DNA from: Phycisphaerae bacterium
GTDB taxonomy: Bacteria; Planctomycetota; Phycisphaerae; Phycisphaerales; UBA1924
DNA length: 64,000 nucleotides
Reading direction: 5' to 3'
NCBI GenBank assembly: GCA_016794925.1
Contig: JAEUIW010000010.1
Span: 42,784-106,783, forward strand
In this document: positions 17,105 through 25,610 of the stretch, in pieces
Layout of the letters: every line of letters starts with the position of its first letter
How positions within the stretch are numbered: the first letter of the stretch is position 1
Program-made: the position numbers and the translations under genes
Notes under the pieces: generated by a model
Seen by the model: the letters and a program-made list of their open reading frames with translations, nothing else
What the model was told of the DNA's origin: nothing
Databases searched by the model: none

Positions 17105-17495
17105 AATAATTGGTGGCGTTCGGCGAGTGGGCGCTCGGAACGTCGTGAAGCGTAGCGCGTCGCGCCGCGGCGTTCACGGGGGTACGGGTTTTGGGTGCGC
17201 GCGGTCCCCCGTTGACCCCCCCAACATCCACCGATAGACTTTGGGCGTGGCGTTCGGGAGTCCGGAACGCGCGTAGCGGTGACGCCGTCGGCCTACGGGC
17301 CTGACGAGCGGGAGCGTGCGATGAACTGATCGCTCACCAAGACGCGACTCCCTGCGGGCGACGGGAAGACAGTTCCCGGCGCACGCGGGTTCCGGGCCAC
17401 GTCCGCCTCCGGCGTTCGTGGCTGGTCTGTTTTTGGGACCGCGCGCCGGCCGTGTCGGAAAACCAGACATCTCGACAACCCAGGAGGCGACCGCC
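17105..17495 (+). promoter_or_regulatory. nusA promoter and about 250-base leader
   Basis: TTGACC (17212-17217), 17 bases, TAGACT (17235-17240) make a good housekeeping promoter facing nusA. Transcription from it gives a leader of roughly 250 bases before the GTG at 17496. The leader contains several GC-rich inverted segments but no structure I can assign to a known riboswitch. A rimP gene, often found here in other bacteria, is absent. The remaining part (17105-17211) lies upstream of the divergent STAS gene. Confidence 0.6.
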
Positions 17496-18839
17496 GTGAA
17501 CTCGACCGAAATGCTGCGAATCCTCGACTCGATCTCGCGCGACCGCAAGATCGAGAAGTCGGTGCTGGTGAAGGACCTCGAGCAGGCGATGGTCTCGGCG
17601 GCGCGCAAGCACTTCAGCACGCTGGACGCGGAGGAGTTCGCGTGCGTCGTGGACCCGCTCTCCGGGCAGATGTCGATCACGCGTCACGGCCAGCCGCTGG
17701 ATCTTCCTCCGGAGGCGTTCGGCCGGATCGCGGCGCAGACGTTCAAGCAGGTGATGATCCAGCGGTTCCGCGACGACGAACGCTCCAGCGTGTTCACCGA
17801 GTTCTCGAAGCGGGTGGGCGAGCTGACCACGGGCGTGGTGCAGCGGTACGAGGGCGGCTCGATGGTGGTGACGATCGATCGCGCGGAGGCGTTCATGCCG
17901 CGGAGCGAGCAGATCCCCGGCGAGCAGTTCCAGCCGGGGGACCGCGTGCGGTGCCTGATTCTGGACGTGCGGGACGTCGGCAACCAGGTGAAGATCGTGC
18001 TGTCGCGCGGGCACCCGGATTTCATCAAGCGGCTGTTCGAGGTTGAGGTGCCGGAAGTCTCGGAGCGGATCATCGACATCAAGGCGATGGCGCGCGAGCC
18101 GGGCTATCGCACCAAGGTCGCCGTGGCCTCGGTGGACTCCAAGGTGGATCCGGTCGGCGCGTGCGTGGGCGTGCGCGGCAGCCGGATCAAGAACATCGTG
18201 GATGAGCTCAACGGCGAGAAGATCGACATCGTGCGTTGGAACGAGTCGAGCCAGATCCTGATCCAGAACGCGCTCAAGCCGGCCGAGGTGAAGGAGATCT
18301 CGCTGTGCTTCGAGCTGGGGCGGGCCACCGTGGTGGTCGGGGACGACCAGCTCAGCCTGGCCATCGGCAAGCGGGGCCAGAACGTCCGCCTCGCGGCGCG
18401 CCTGACGGGCTGGGACGTGGACATCCTGACGCCGGAGGAATTCACGAAGGGGCTCGAGATCCTGTCGGCCACCCTCCAGACCGTTCCCGGCGTGACGGAG
18501 GAGATGGTGGACAAGCTCGCGGCGCTGGGCATGGTGAGCGTGTTCGATATCGAGGAGGTCGGCGCGGACGTGCTGGTGACCGAATTGGGCATCGACGCGG
18601 CGAGCGCCGAGCAGTGCGTCGAGACGTCGGCGCGCCGGGCCAAGGAGGTCGCGGAGCAGCAGCAGAAGGACAAGGAAGAACAGGAACGGCGTCGGCGCGA
18701 GGAAGAGGCCGCGGGCAGGCAGTTGCTCGAGGGCGGCCCGCTTCCGGAGGGGAACGCTCCGGGGGCCGAAGCCGGGGTCCCGCCTACGCTTTCGGGTACG
18801 GACGACCAGCGTGCCGCGGACATCCTCGGACAGGGGTGA
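17496..18839 (+). CDS. nusA: Transcription termination/antitermination factor NusA
   Basis: A 447-residue RNA polymerase elongation factor. The order is an N-terminal polymerase-binding domain (MLRILDSISRDRKIEKSVL onward), an S1 domain (VGELTTGVVQRYEGGSMVV to VKIVLSRGHPDF, about 105-185), KH1 (DPVGACVGVRGSRIKNIVDEL) and KH2 (LAIGKRGQNVRLAARLTGW). A helix-hairpin-rich segment follows (VPGVTEEMVDKLAALGMVSVFDIEEV), then an acidic/Gln-rich coiled tail. The start is GTG at 17496, because AGGAGG lies eight bases upstream; 26 further upstream codons are not NusA-like. It leads the nusA-infB-DUF503-rbfA cluster. Confidence 0.95.
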   Translation: MNSTEMLRILDSISRDRKIEKSVLVKDLEQAMVSAARKHFSTLDAEEFACVVDPLSGQMSITRHGQPLDLPPEAFGRIAAQTFKQVMIQRFRDDERSSVFTEFSKRVGELTTGVVQRYEGGSMVVTIDRAEAFMPRSEQIPGEQFQPGDRVRCLILDVRDVGNQVKIVLSRGHPDFIKRLFEVEVPEVSERIIDIKAMAREPGYRTKVAVASVDSKVDPVGACVGVRGSRIKNIVDELNGEKIDIVRWNESSQILIQNALKPAEVKEISLCFELGRATVVVGDDQLSLAIGKRGQNVRLAARLTGWDVDILTPEEFTKGLEILSATLQTVPGVTEEMVDKLAALGMVSVFDIEEVGADVLVTELGIDAASAEQCVETSARRAKEVAEQQQKDKEEQERRRREEEAAGRQLLEGGPLPEGNAPGAEAGVPPTLSGTDDQRAADILGQG

Positions 18840-18961
18840 TGGGCTACTCGGAGCGAGTGTTCCCTTTGTTCGCCCGTGGGCGAGCGGGGTGCGGATGAGG
18901 ATTCGGATCGGACCAGGATCGAGGGTGGCCCCGGCGGGGCGGGTGACGCGGAGAAAGACGA

Positions 18962-21817
18962 TTGCCTAGACGTATCTTCGAAATCGCCAAGGACCTCGAT
19001 ATCACGTCGAAGGCCATCATCGACAAGTGCGTCGCCGAGGGCATTCCCGCGGACAAGGTCAAGAACCACATGGCCAGCATCTCGCCCGGCCTGGAGGCGA
19101 GCATCCGGGAGTGGTTCTCCGCCGCCGCGTCCGTCGCGACCGCGGTGGAGACCACGGCGCACGTTGGCGCCGATCAAGTGAAGGCGAAGCCTCGCCGCCG
19201 CGCCAGATCGAAGTCCGATCCCTCGGACGTGCCGACCGATGGTGGCGAGCATTCGGCGCACGAAGTCGAACCCAAGCCCGAGCCCGAGTACGACCCGGAC
19301 GAGACGAGCGTCCCAACGCCCCCGGAACCCGTCCCCGCGCCCAGGCCCTCGATCATCACCAAGCCGACGATCCCGGTCGGTTCGGGCGCCCACGAGGTCG
19401 CGCCGACGCGTGCCGAGTCCTTGAGCGGCGCGCCGACGCCCGGCCGCGCCACCGAATCGCTCCGCCCGGCCGCGTCCGCCCCTGAACGCGAGGGCGGGCA
19501 TGGGGGACCCGGCATCGCGACGGGCGCCCCGCCCGCACGGCCGTTGCCCCCCCGGCAGCCGGTCCGACCCGCGCCGATGAATGTTCCGGTTCGACCGACA
19601 TCGGTTTCGCCCGCGGGTCCGAAGCTGCAGGTGCAAGCGCCGGTCAAGTTGTCGGGGCCGAAGGTCGTGCGCATCGAGGCGCCGGAGTTTCAGGATCCGC
19701 GCCCGGCGCGTCGTGCCCCGGGCTATGGGTCCGGCCCCGGCCGCGGCCCCGGCGGCGGGGCGGGTCCCGCGACAGCCGCGCCGGGCGGATCGGACGACCG
19801 CGGGGCCGCGCGGCGCAACACGCGGCGCGCGCCCGGCGGTGAGGCTCCGGCTCCGGCCAAGCGTCGAACCAAGCCGGCTGAGGAGACGGGGGGCGGCAAT
19901 GTCTGGCGCGAGCAGGACCTGCTGGAGCGCGAGGCGCGGCTGCAGCGTTCGGGCGGGTACCTCAAGCAGCGTCGGCGGGAGTTGCGGGCGCGATCCGAGC
20001 ACGCGGACCGCGCGCTCTCTCCGGCGGACACCGGGGGCCGCGTGCCGATCCAGGCCCCGTTCTCGATCAAGGACCTGTCCGCCACGACCGGCGTCAAGGT
20101 CGCGGACATTCTCAAGAAGCTGCTCATCCAGGGCGTGATGGCGAACGCGAACTCGGGCATCGACCCGGAGCGGGCCCAGGAGATCATGCTCGACTTCGAC
20201 ATCGAGCTCGAGATCACGACGGCGAAGTCCGCCGAGGAGATCGTCTCGTCGGAGTTCTTCGAGCGTGAGCGGAAACGTTCGAACGAGCAGGCGAGAGCCC
20301 CGATCGTGACCATCATGGGGCACGTCGATCACGGCAAGACGAGCCTGCTGGACAAGATCCGGAACACCAACGTGGCCGCCGGCGAGGCGGGGGGCATCAC
20401 GCAGAAGACGTCCGCGTTCCGGGTGGAGGTCGACATCGGCGGGGCGAAGAAGCCGATCGTGTTCCTGGACACGCCGGGGCACCAGGCGTTCACGGAGATG
20501 CGTTCGCGCGGCGCGAACATGACGGACGTGATCGTGCTGGTGGTGTCGGCGCCGGACGGCGTGATGCCGCAGACGATCGAGTCGATCAGCCACGCGCGTG
20601 CGGCGAAGGTGCCGATCGTGGTGGCGCTGAACAAGATCGATTCCGCGCAGGCCACGGACAACCAGATCCAGAAGATCTTCGGGCAGCTGGCCGAGCAGAA
20701 CCTGAACCCGGTGGAATGGGGCGGGCAGACCGAAGTCGTGCGCACCAGCGCGACGAAGGGCACGGGCATCCAGCAGTTGCTGGAGGTGCTCGACCTGCAG
20801 GCCCAGCTGCTGGAGTTGAAGGCGGACTTCTCGGGTCCGGCGCGCGGGCGGGTCATCGAGGCGACTCGGAGCGAGGGCCGCGGCGCGCTGGCGACGATCA
20901 TGATCCAGGAGGGCGAGCTGAAGCTGGGCGACGCGATCGTCGCCGGGCGGGCGTTCGGAAAGGTGCGCGACATCTCGGACGACCGGGGCAACCGCCTGCG
21001 GTCCGCGGGCCCGGCGATGCCGGTCCAGGTGAGCGGCATCGACGAGGTCCCCAACGCCGGCGACCCGTTCTTCGTGGCCGAGTCCCTGCGCAAGGCCCAG
21101 GACGCGGCCGAGCAACGGCGGGAGCGTGACCGCATGGCGTCGCTGACGCAGCCGAAGGTCACGCTGGATTCGCTGTTCTCGCAGATGAAGGACGCGAACG
21201 TCAAGGAGATCCTGATCGTCCTGAAGGCGGACGTGCAGGGCTCGGTGGACGTCATCAAGCACGAGATCGAGCGTCTCAGCACCGACGAGGTCAAGGTCCG
21301 GGTGTTGCACGCGGCGGTGGGCGGGATCACCGAGAGCGACGTTCTGCTTGCCGATGCGTCCAAGGCGGTCATCGTGGGGTTCAACGTGATCGCGGCCGGG
21401 AAGGCGACGGGTCTCGCGGACGCCAAGGGCGTTGAGGTCCGCACCTACCAGGTGATCTACGACATCACCGAGGACGTGAAGAAGGCCGCGACCGGCATGC
21501 TCGAGCCCGAGATCCGGCAGGAAGTGCTGGGCCACGCGGAGGTTCGCCGCGTGTTCAAGGTCACGCGCGTGGGGACGATCGCCGGGTGCTACATCACCGA
21601 CGGCCTCGTGCAACGCGACGCGCTCATCCGTGTCACGCGCGGGGGCATCGTCATCGAGAACGATCGCGTGCTCGACCAGCTCAAGCGATTCAAGGACGAC
21701 GCGAAGGACGTCAAGGCCGGAATGGAATGCGGCATGAAGATCCTCGGGTACGACGACATCAAGGAAGGCGACGTGCTCGAGTGCTACAAGAAGGTCGAGA
21801 TCAAACGCACGCTCTGA
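18962..21817 (+). CDS. infB: Translation initiation factor IF-2
   Basis: A 951-residue GTPase that places initiator tRNA on the 30S subunit. The InfB N-terminal domain (MPRRIFEIAKDLDITSKAII) is followed by a long Pro/Ala/Arg-rich linker (about residues 60-330) and the second N-domain (IKDLSATTGVKVADILKKL). The G domain has G1 GHVDHGKTSLLDK (near 453), G3 DTPGHQAF and G4 NKID. Domains II-IV follow to KKVEIKRTL. The start is TTG at 18962, supported by GGAGA eight bases upstream and by the match of the first codons to IF-2; it lies 122 bases after nusA. Confidence 0.95.
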   Translation: MPRRIFEIAKDLDITSKAIIDKCVAEGIPADKVKNHMASISPGLEASIREWFSAAASVATAVETTAHVGADQVKAKPRRRARSKSDPSDVPTDGGEHSAHEVEPKPEPEYDPDETSVPTPPEPVPAPRPSIITKPTIPVGSGAHEVAPTRAESLSGAPTPGRATESLRPAASAPEREGGHGGPGIATGAPPARPLPPRQPVRPAPMNVPVRPTSVSPAGPKLQVQAPVKLSGPKVVRIEAPEFQDPRPARRAPGYGSGPGRGPGGGAGPATAAPGGSDDRGAARRNTRRAPGGEAPAPAKRRTKPAEETGGGNVWREQDLLEREARLQRSGGYLKQRRRELRARSEHADRALSPADTGGRVPIQAPFSIKDLSATTGVKVADILKKLLIQGVMANANSGIDPERAQEIMLDFDIELEITTAKSAEEIVSSEFFERERKRSNEQARAPIVTIMGHVDHGKTSLLDKIRNTNVAAGEAGGITQKTSAFRVEVDIGGAKKPIVFLDTPGHQAFTEMRSRGANMTDVIVLVVSAPDGVMPQTIESISHARAAKVPIVVALNKIDSAQATDNQIQKIFGQLAEQNLNPVEWGGQTEVVRTSATKGTGIQQLLEVLDLQAQLLELKADFSGPARGRVIEATRSEGRGALATIMIQEGELKLGDAIVAGRAFGKVRDISDDRGNRLRSAGPAMPVQVSGIDEVPNAGDPFFVAESLRKAQDAAEQRRERDRMASLTQPKVTLDSLFSQMKDANVKEILIVLKADVQGSVDVIKHEIERLSTDEVKVRVLHAAVGGITESDVLLADASKAVIVGFNVIAAGKATGLADAKGVEVRTYQVIYDITEDVKKAATGMLEPEIRQEVLGHAEVRRVFKVTRVGTIAGCYITDGLVQRDALIRVTRGGIVIENDRVLDQLKRFKDDAKDVKAGMECGMKILGYDDIKEGDVLECYKKVEIKRTL

Positions 21818-21864
21818 ACTCGCGGCACATCTTCCGCCCGCGGCGCGGCCCCGGTAACCCTCCC

Positions 21865-22227
21865 ATGCTGATCGGCGTGCTCGAGTTCGAGATGCTCATC
21901 CCCGGCGCAACCTCGCTGAAGGAGAAGCGCCGCGTCGTGCGCTCACTCAAAGACCGGCTGCACCGGGAGCATCAGGTGTCGGTCGCCGAGATCGGCCTGC
22001 TCGATCGACGCGAGGCGGCTCGGCTTGGCGTCGCCGCGGTCTCCGCGAGCGTGCCCATGCTGCAGTCCGTGCTGGACCGGATCGTCGGCAAGCTGCGGCA
22101 GGCCGACGGCGCCCGGCTGGGTGAGGTCAGCAGGATGATCCACGACACCGGGTCGTGGCCGGACGAGGATGACGCCGAACCGCTCTGGACGCCGTGCGAG
22201 CGCCGCGGTGACGGGGCCCGCTCGTGA
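21865..22227 (+). CDS. DUF503 (YlxP-like) protein
   Basis: A 120-residue protein of the DUF503 family, a short ferredoxin-like fold commonly encoded between infB and rbfA. The signature is MLIGVLEFEMLIPGATSLKEKR (split here as MLIGVLEFEMLIPGA and SLKEKRRVVRSLKDRL), with QVSVAEIGLLDRREAARLGVA. Its role is unresolved; the Bacillus relative YlxP has been linked to ribosome assembly. The ATG is 47 bases after infB. The stop overlaps the rbfA start by four bases. Confidence 0.85.
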   Translation: MLIGVLEFEMLIPGATSLKEKRRVVRSLKDRLHREHQVSVAEIGLLDRREAARLGVAAVSASVPMLQSVLDRIVGKLRQADGARLGEVSRMIHDTGSWPDEDDAEPLWTPCERRGDGARS

Positions 22228-22622
22228 GCCATCGCAAGGAACAACTCGCCGCGACGATCGACCGTTCCTTGCGCGCGATCCTCGCCCGCGGGCTGCAGGA
22301 TCCGCGGGTGCGGGGCCTGATCACCGTGACGGGGGTCGTGCTCACGCCGGACCTGCGCAGCGCGCGCGTCAAGGTCTCGATCCTGCCCGAGGACGCGCAG
22401 CGACTGACGTTCCAGGGGCTCGTTCACGCCGCGCCCCACCTCAAGCACCAGCTCGGAGAGGCGCTCGACCTCCGCCGCACCCCCGACCTGATCTTCGAGT
22501 TGGACGAATCGCTCAAGCGCCAGGCCGCGGTGCTGCGCGACCTCGCGCGCGCGGCGGCCGTGACGCCCGCGGCAATCCCGGCGCCCGCCGACCCGACCCC
22601 CGATGGGGAGCCCACGCCGTGA
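22224..22622 (+). CDS. rbfA: 30S ribosome-binding factor A
   Basis: A 132-residue KH-like factor for late 30S maturation. Typical segments are RKEQLAATIDRSLRAILARGL, DPRVRGLITVTGVVLTPDL, ARVKVSILPE and APHLKHQLGEALDLRRTPDL followed by FELDES. The C-terminal 25 residues are an Ala/Pro-rich tail. The GTG start overlaps the DUF503 stop, and the stop overlaps the next gene's GTG, so the block is translationally coupled. Confidence 0.92.
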   Translation: MSHRKEQLAATIDRSLRAILARGLQDPRVRGLITVTGVVLTPDLRSARVKVSILPEDAQRLTFQGLVHAAPHLKHQLGEALDLRRTPDLIFELDESLKRQAAVLRDLARAAAVTPAAIPAPADPTPDGEPTP

Positions 22623-23329
22623 CCACCGCCGAACGCGCCAGGTTGCTGAAATCCCTGCTCGCCAAGCTCCGAAGCCGGTTTCCCGAAGCCGAACCGGTGC
22701 CGCCGGCGCCGGACGAGCCCACGTTGCGTGAGTTCGTACGCTCGCTGCTGGTGTGGGAGTGCCCGACGTCGCGGGCCGAAACCGCGATGCGTCGGATCGA
22801 GCAGAACATCGTCGATTTCAACGAACTCCGCGTGTGCATGCCCGACGACATCGTCCGGATGATCGGGCACACCTACCCGCGAGCCGAGGATCGCGCGGTG
22901 CGTCTCCGCGAGTCGCTGAACGGAGTGTTCGCTCGCAATCACAGCGTGTCGCTCGAATTCCTCCGTGTGATGCCCAAGCGGGACGCGCGAACCTATCTCG
23001 AGGAGCTGCCCGGGGTCCCCCGCTACGCCGTGGGACGGACATTCCTGCTTGCGCTCGGGGGGCACGCGGCCCCCGTGGACGACCGGCTGCTGGCTCGCCT
23101 GATCGATGAGAAGATCGCCGAGGCCGGCGCCGACGCGGAGGCCGCCTCGGCGTGGCTCGAGCGAACGCTGCGCGCCGCGGACGCCCCCGAAGCGCACCGC
23201 CTGCTGCAGTGCTGGTGCGACGAGGAGCGCCGAACCTCCTCGACCTCCCGAGCCAAGCCCGAGGCGGTCTCAACCCGATCGCCCGCGCGGAACCGGTCGC
23301 GGCCGCGCTCGGCTCCCAGGGCGAACTGA
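22619..23329 (+). CDS. EndoIII-superfamily-like HhH protein lacking the catalytic Lys
   Basis: A 236-residue protein that resembles the helix-hairpin-helix half of DNA glycosylases. Residues 127-139 (YLEELPGVPRYAVG) align with the LPGVGRKTAN hairpin of endonuclease III, but the catalytic Lys position is Tyr136. The Asp of the VDTH motif is kept as VDDR (Asp154). No Cys cluster for a [4Fe-4S] centre follows; the C-terminus is a Ser/Arg/Pro-rich tail. It may be a non-catalytic DNA- or RNA-binding relative, perhaps tied to ribosome or transcript functions given its place in the rbfA block. The start is GTG at 22619, overlapping the rbfA stop. Confidence 0.65.
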   Translation: MTTAERARLLKSLLAKLRSRFPEAEPVPPAPDEPTLREFVRSLLVWECPTSRAETAMRRIEQNIVDFNELRVCMPDDIVRMIGHTYPRAEDRAVRLRESLNGVFARNHSVSLEFLRVMPKRDARTYLEELPGVPRYAVGRTFLLALGGHAAPVDDRLLARLIDEKIAEAGADAEAASAWLERTLRAADAPEAHRLLQCWCDEERRTSSTSRAKPEAVSTRSPARNRSRPRSAPRAN

Positions 23330-23358
23330 ACGCACGCACCGTTGGACGGAGCTCCCAC

Positions 23359-24108
23359 GTGGCCGGCCATAGCCGATGGAAGAACATCAAGCACCGCAAG
23401 GCCGCCTCCGACGCCAAGCGGGGCAAGGCGTGGTCGAAGTGCGTGAAGGCGATCATCGTGGCGGCCAAGAACGGGGGACAGGACCCGAGCGCGAACCTGT
23501 CGCTGCGATACGCCATCGACGAGGCTCGGTACGAGAACGTGCCGCGGGACACGATCGAGCGGGCCATCAAGAAGGGCGGCGGTGAACTCGGAGACGATCA
23601 CTACGAGCCGGTACGGTACGAGGCATACGGGCCCGGCGGCGCGGCGATCGTCATCGATGCGCTCACCAACAACCGTACACGCACCGCGGCCGATGTCCGG
23701 CTCATTCTCTCCAAGTTCGGCGGCAACCTGGGCACAACCGGGTGCGTGTCGCACTGCTTCGAAGCCCGAGGCCTGCTCACGATTCCCGCCGGAACCGCCA
23801 GCGAAGATCAGCTCCTCGAACTGGCCGCCGGGGCGGGTGCGGATGACGTCGCCACGGAGGACGATGCCTGGGTAATCTCAACCGCTCCCGCATCGCTCCA
23901 TGTCGTGCGGACCGCGCTGGAGGCATCGGCGATCAAAGTCGAGTCCGCGCGCATTGAGCTGGTCCCGACGGTCACGGTGTCCACCTCGGGCGAACAGGCT
24001 CAAGGCCTGCTCAAACTCCTCGAATCGCTCGAGGACAACGACGACGTGCAGAGGGTGTACGCGAACTTCGATATTGCCGAATCCGAATTGGACGCGCTGG
24101 GCGCATAG
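23359..24108 (+). CDS. YebC/PmpR family protein (TACO1-like)
   Basis: A 249-residue member of the YebC/TACO1 family. The N-terminal AGHSRWKNIKHRKAASDAKR is the family hallmark, followed by NVPRDTIERAIKKGGGEL, EPVRYEAYGPGGAAIVIDAL, SKFGGNLGTTGCVSHCF and a C-terminal VSTSGEQAQGLLKLLESLEDNDDVQRVYANF. Members act as transcriptional regulators or, as shown for several, help ribosomes through difficult sequences such as proline runs; the latter fits the translation-operon context. The GTG at 23359 has GGAG eight bases upstream. Confidence 0.92.
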   Translation: MAGHSRWKNIKHRKAASDAKRGKAWSKCVKAIIVAAKNGGQDPSANLSLRYAIDEARYENVPRDTIERAIKKGGGELGDDHYEPVRYEAYGPGGAAIVIDALTNNRTRTAADVRLILSKFGGNLGTTGCVSHCFEARGLLTIPAGTASEDQLLELAAGAGADDVATEDDAWVISTAPASLHVVRTALEASAIKVESARIELVPTVTVSTSGEQAQGLLKLLESLEDNDDVQRVYANFDIAESELDALGA

Positions 24109-24157
24109 CAGTCCCGATCCGCGCGGCTCCCTCGCGCCAGAGTGCCGCACCGAACGC

Positions 24158-24973
24158 TCAGACGAGCATCGAGCCCGGCCAGGAACCGAGCGCCTCACGG
24201 GCGGCCGGCTCAGGCTCGGCGGCACCCCCGGTACTCAGCACCACGCAACCCCGGTACCCCACCACTCCCAACGCCGCAACGAGCGCCACCGCGTCGAGCC
24301 TTCCTCCGGTGTGCCGGGCCGCATTCGGCTTTGCGCTTGGAATGAGCTCGGACACGCGTACGCCGAGCACCGCCGGCCCATGCCGAGCGATAGCCTTGGC
24401 GGGGCTCTCACCCGCGCCCATCACCGCGGCAACATCGATGCCCACACCAACACCGATGCGGCCGCGGTCGGACGACGCGGCATCGGAATCCGCAACCCAG
24501 ACGGGCCAGGCGAAGTCCGCGACCGCGGATCCGAGCACGTCGGATCGGTCCGCGCACAGCCGCCGCAACGCGTCCGCGCCCTGCCGCGGGAACACGGTCG
24601 CCACATGAACCGTCGTGGGATCCTGGTTGTTCAGCGCGGCCAGCTCCGAAGCCAATTCGAGCGCCGCGAGCAACGCCGACGCCGCTCGATCGGCGTGCGC
24701 CGGGCTGACGAAATGCTCGGGCGGGATCATCAGATCCAGGCCCGAAAGCACAAGCTCGCGTCTGCGCAGCAGCGCCGCGAGGTCGCGTCGCGCCGACCGG
24801 TCGAGTTCCCGAGGTCGACCCCCGGCCGCGGCCGCGTCCAGTTGAACGGCCCGGAAGCCCACGCGCGCGGCCCAGGCGATTCCCTCACGCACTTGCCAGC
24901 CCCCGATTGCGGAGGAAGTCGAGGCGACCCGCAAGGTAGCGAGCGACACAGCGAGGTGAACAGGCACGGCCAT
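24158..24973 (-). CDS. Sugar phosphate isomerase/epimerase-like TIM-barrel protein
   Basis: A 271-residue protein resembling the xylose isomerase-like TIM barrel (AP endonuclease 2 family). Supporting segments are IAWAARVGFRAVQLDAAAAGGRPREL, LVLSGLDLMIPPEHF, a central IGVGVGIDVAAVMGAG and a C-terminal ALGVVGYRGCVVLSTGG. The usual metal-binding Glu and His set is not evident, so catalytic activity is uncertain. The ATG at 24973 has TATAAC six bases upstream; a longer frame to 25057 overlaps the divergent gene and looks non-coding. Confidence 0.6.
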   Translation of the reverse strand: MAVPVHLAVSLATLRVASTSSAIGGWQVREGIAWAARVGFRAVQLDAAAAGGRPRELDRSARRDLAALLRRRELVLSGLDLMIPPEHFVSPAHADRAASALLAALELASELAALNNQDPTTVHVATVFPRQGADALRRLCADRSDVLGSAVADFAWPVWVADSDAASSDRGRIGVGVGIDVAAVMGAGESPAKAIARHGPAVLGVRVSELIPSAKPNAARHTGGRLDAVALVAALGVVGYRGCVVLSTGGAAEPEPAAREALGSWPGSMLV

Positions 24974-24979
24974 CGGGGT

Positions 24980-25017
24980 GTTATACGCGGGGACTGGCCC
25001 GGACGGAGGAGTACGAT
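24980..25017. promoter_or_regulatory. Divergent leaderless promoter region
   Basis: Two -10-like boxes face away from each other: TATAAC on the minus strand (24980-24985), six bases before the ATG at 24973, and TACGAT on the plus strand (25012-25017), five bases before the ATG at 25023. The two genes are only 49 bases apart, which leaves no room for ordinary 5' leaders. Confidence 0.5.
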
Positions 25018-25022
25018 CGTCC

Positions 25023-25610
25023 ATGCCACCGCTCGGCTCGCGTCTGCTCAACACCATTCACATCGTCGCGCTGGGCATCTGGACGGGCGGGTTGCTCATG
25101 ACCGGGATCGCGGCGGCCATCCTGTTCCCCACCATTCGGGCGTTGAATCCGGCATTGCCGAGCTACGAGCGATTCACCGAGCCTCACTGGGCGATCGCCG
25201 CCGGGCACGTGGGCCGACGGATTTTCCTTGCCGCCGATGTGGTGCAAATGACCGCGGCGGGACTCACGCTCCTCGGCGTCGGGGGGCTGATCATCGCCGG
25301 TCGATGGCCGCGGCACACGATCATCGGCGCGACCCGCTTGGCGTTGATCGGTGCGGCCCTGACCCTGGTTTGCTATCAGCTCATCGTCCTGGGCGGCCGC
25401 ATGGACACCAACCTGACTGGATACTGGACCGCCGCGCGAGAGGGACACATGGATGAGGCGCTCCGGCTCCGAGCAGCCTTCGAAGCTGATCATCCGGTCG
25501 CCAGCAGGGTTGCGGCCGCAACCGCGCTCGCCACCCTCACGGCGCTCTGTCTCGGCGCCTGGCAATCCACGCTCGTCCTCGGAGATCGTCACCGTGGCGA
25601 ACGCACGTAG
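25023..25610 (+). CDS. Four-helix integral membrane protein (DUF4149-like)
   Basis: A 195-residue membrane protein with four hydrophobic segments: HIVALGIWTGGLLMTGIAAAI, DVVQMTAAGLTLLGVGGLII, LALIGAALTLVCYQLIVLGG and a C-terminal VAAATALATLTALCLGAW. The first helix with WTGGL and the later Asn/Gly-rich loop resemble DUF4149 and copper-resistance CopD-type membrane domains. Function unknown. Its stop lies inside the start of nth (17-base overlap), so the two are co-expressed. Confidence 0.65.
   Translation: MPPLGSRLLNTIHIVALGIWTGGLLMTGIAAAILFPTIRALNPALPSYERFTEPHWAIAAGHVGRRIFLAADVVQMTAAGLTLLGVGGLIIAGRWPRHTIIGATRLALIGAALTLVCYQLIVLGGRMDTNLTGYWTAAREGHMDEALRLRAAFEADHPVASRVAAATALATLTALCLGAWQSTLVLGDRHRGERT

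Noticed and set aside
17241-17495. Riboswitch in the nusA leader
   Set aside because: The leader is long and GC-rich but matches no consensus core known to me; it is listed only as a leader.
18104-21613. A very long open frame (over 1,100 codons) on the minus strand opposite nusA and infB
   Set aside because: It is the antisense of two clear genes, rich in His, Arg and Asp as expected for shadow frames in GC-rich DNA, with no domain resemblance.
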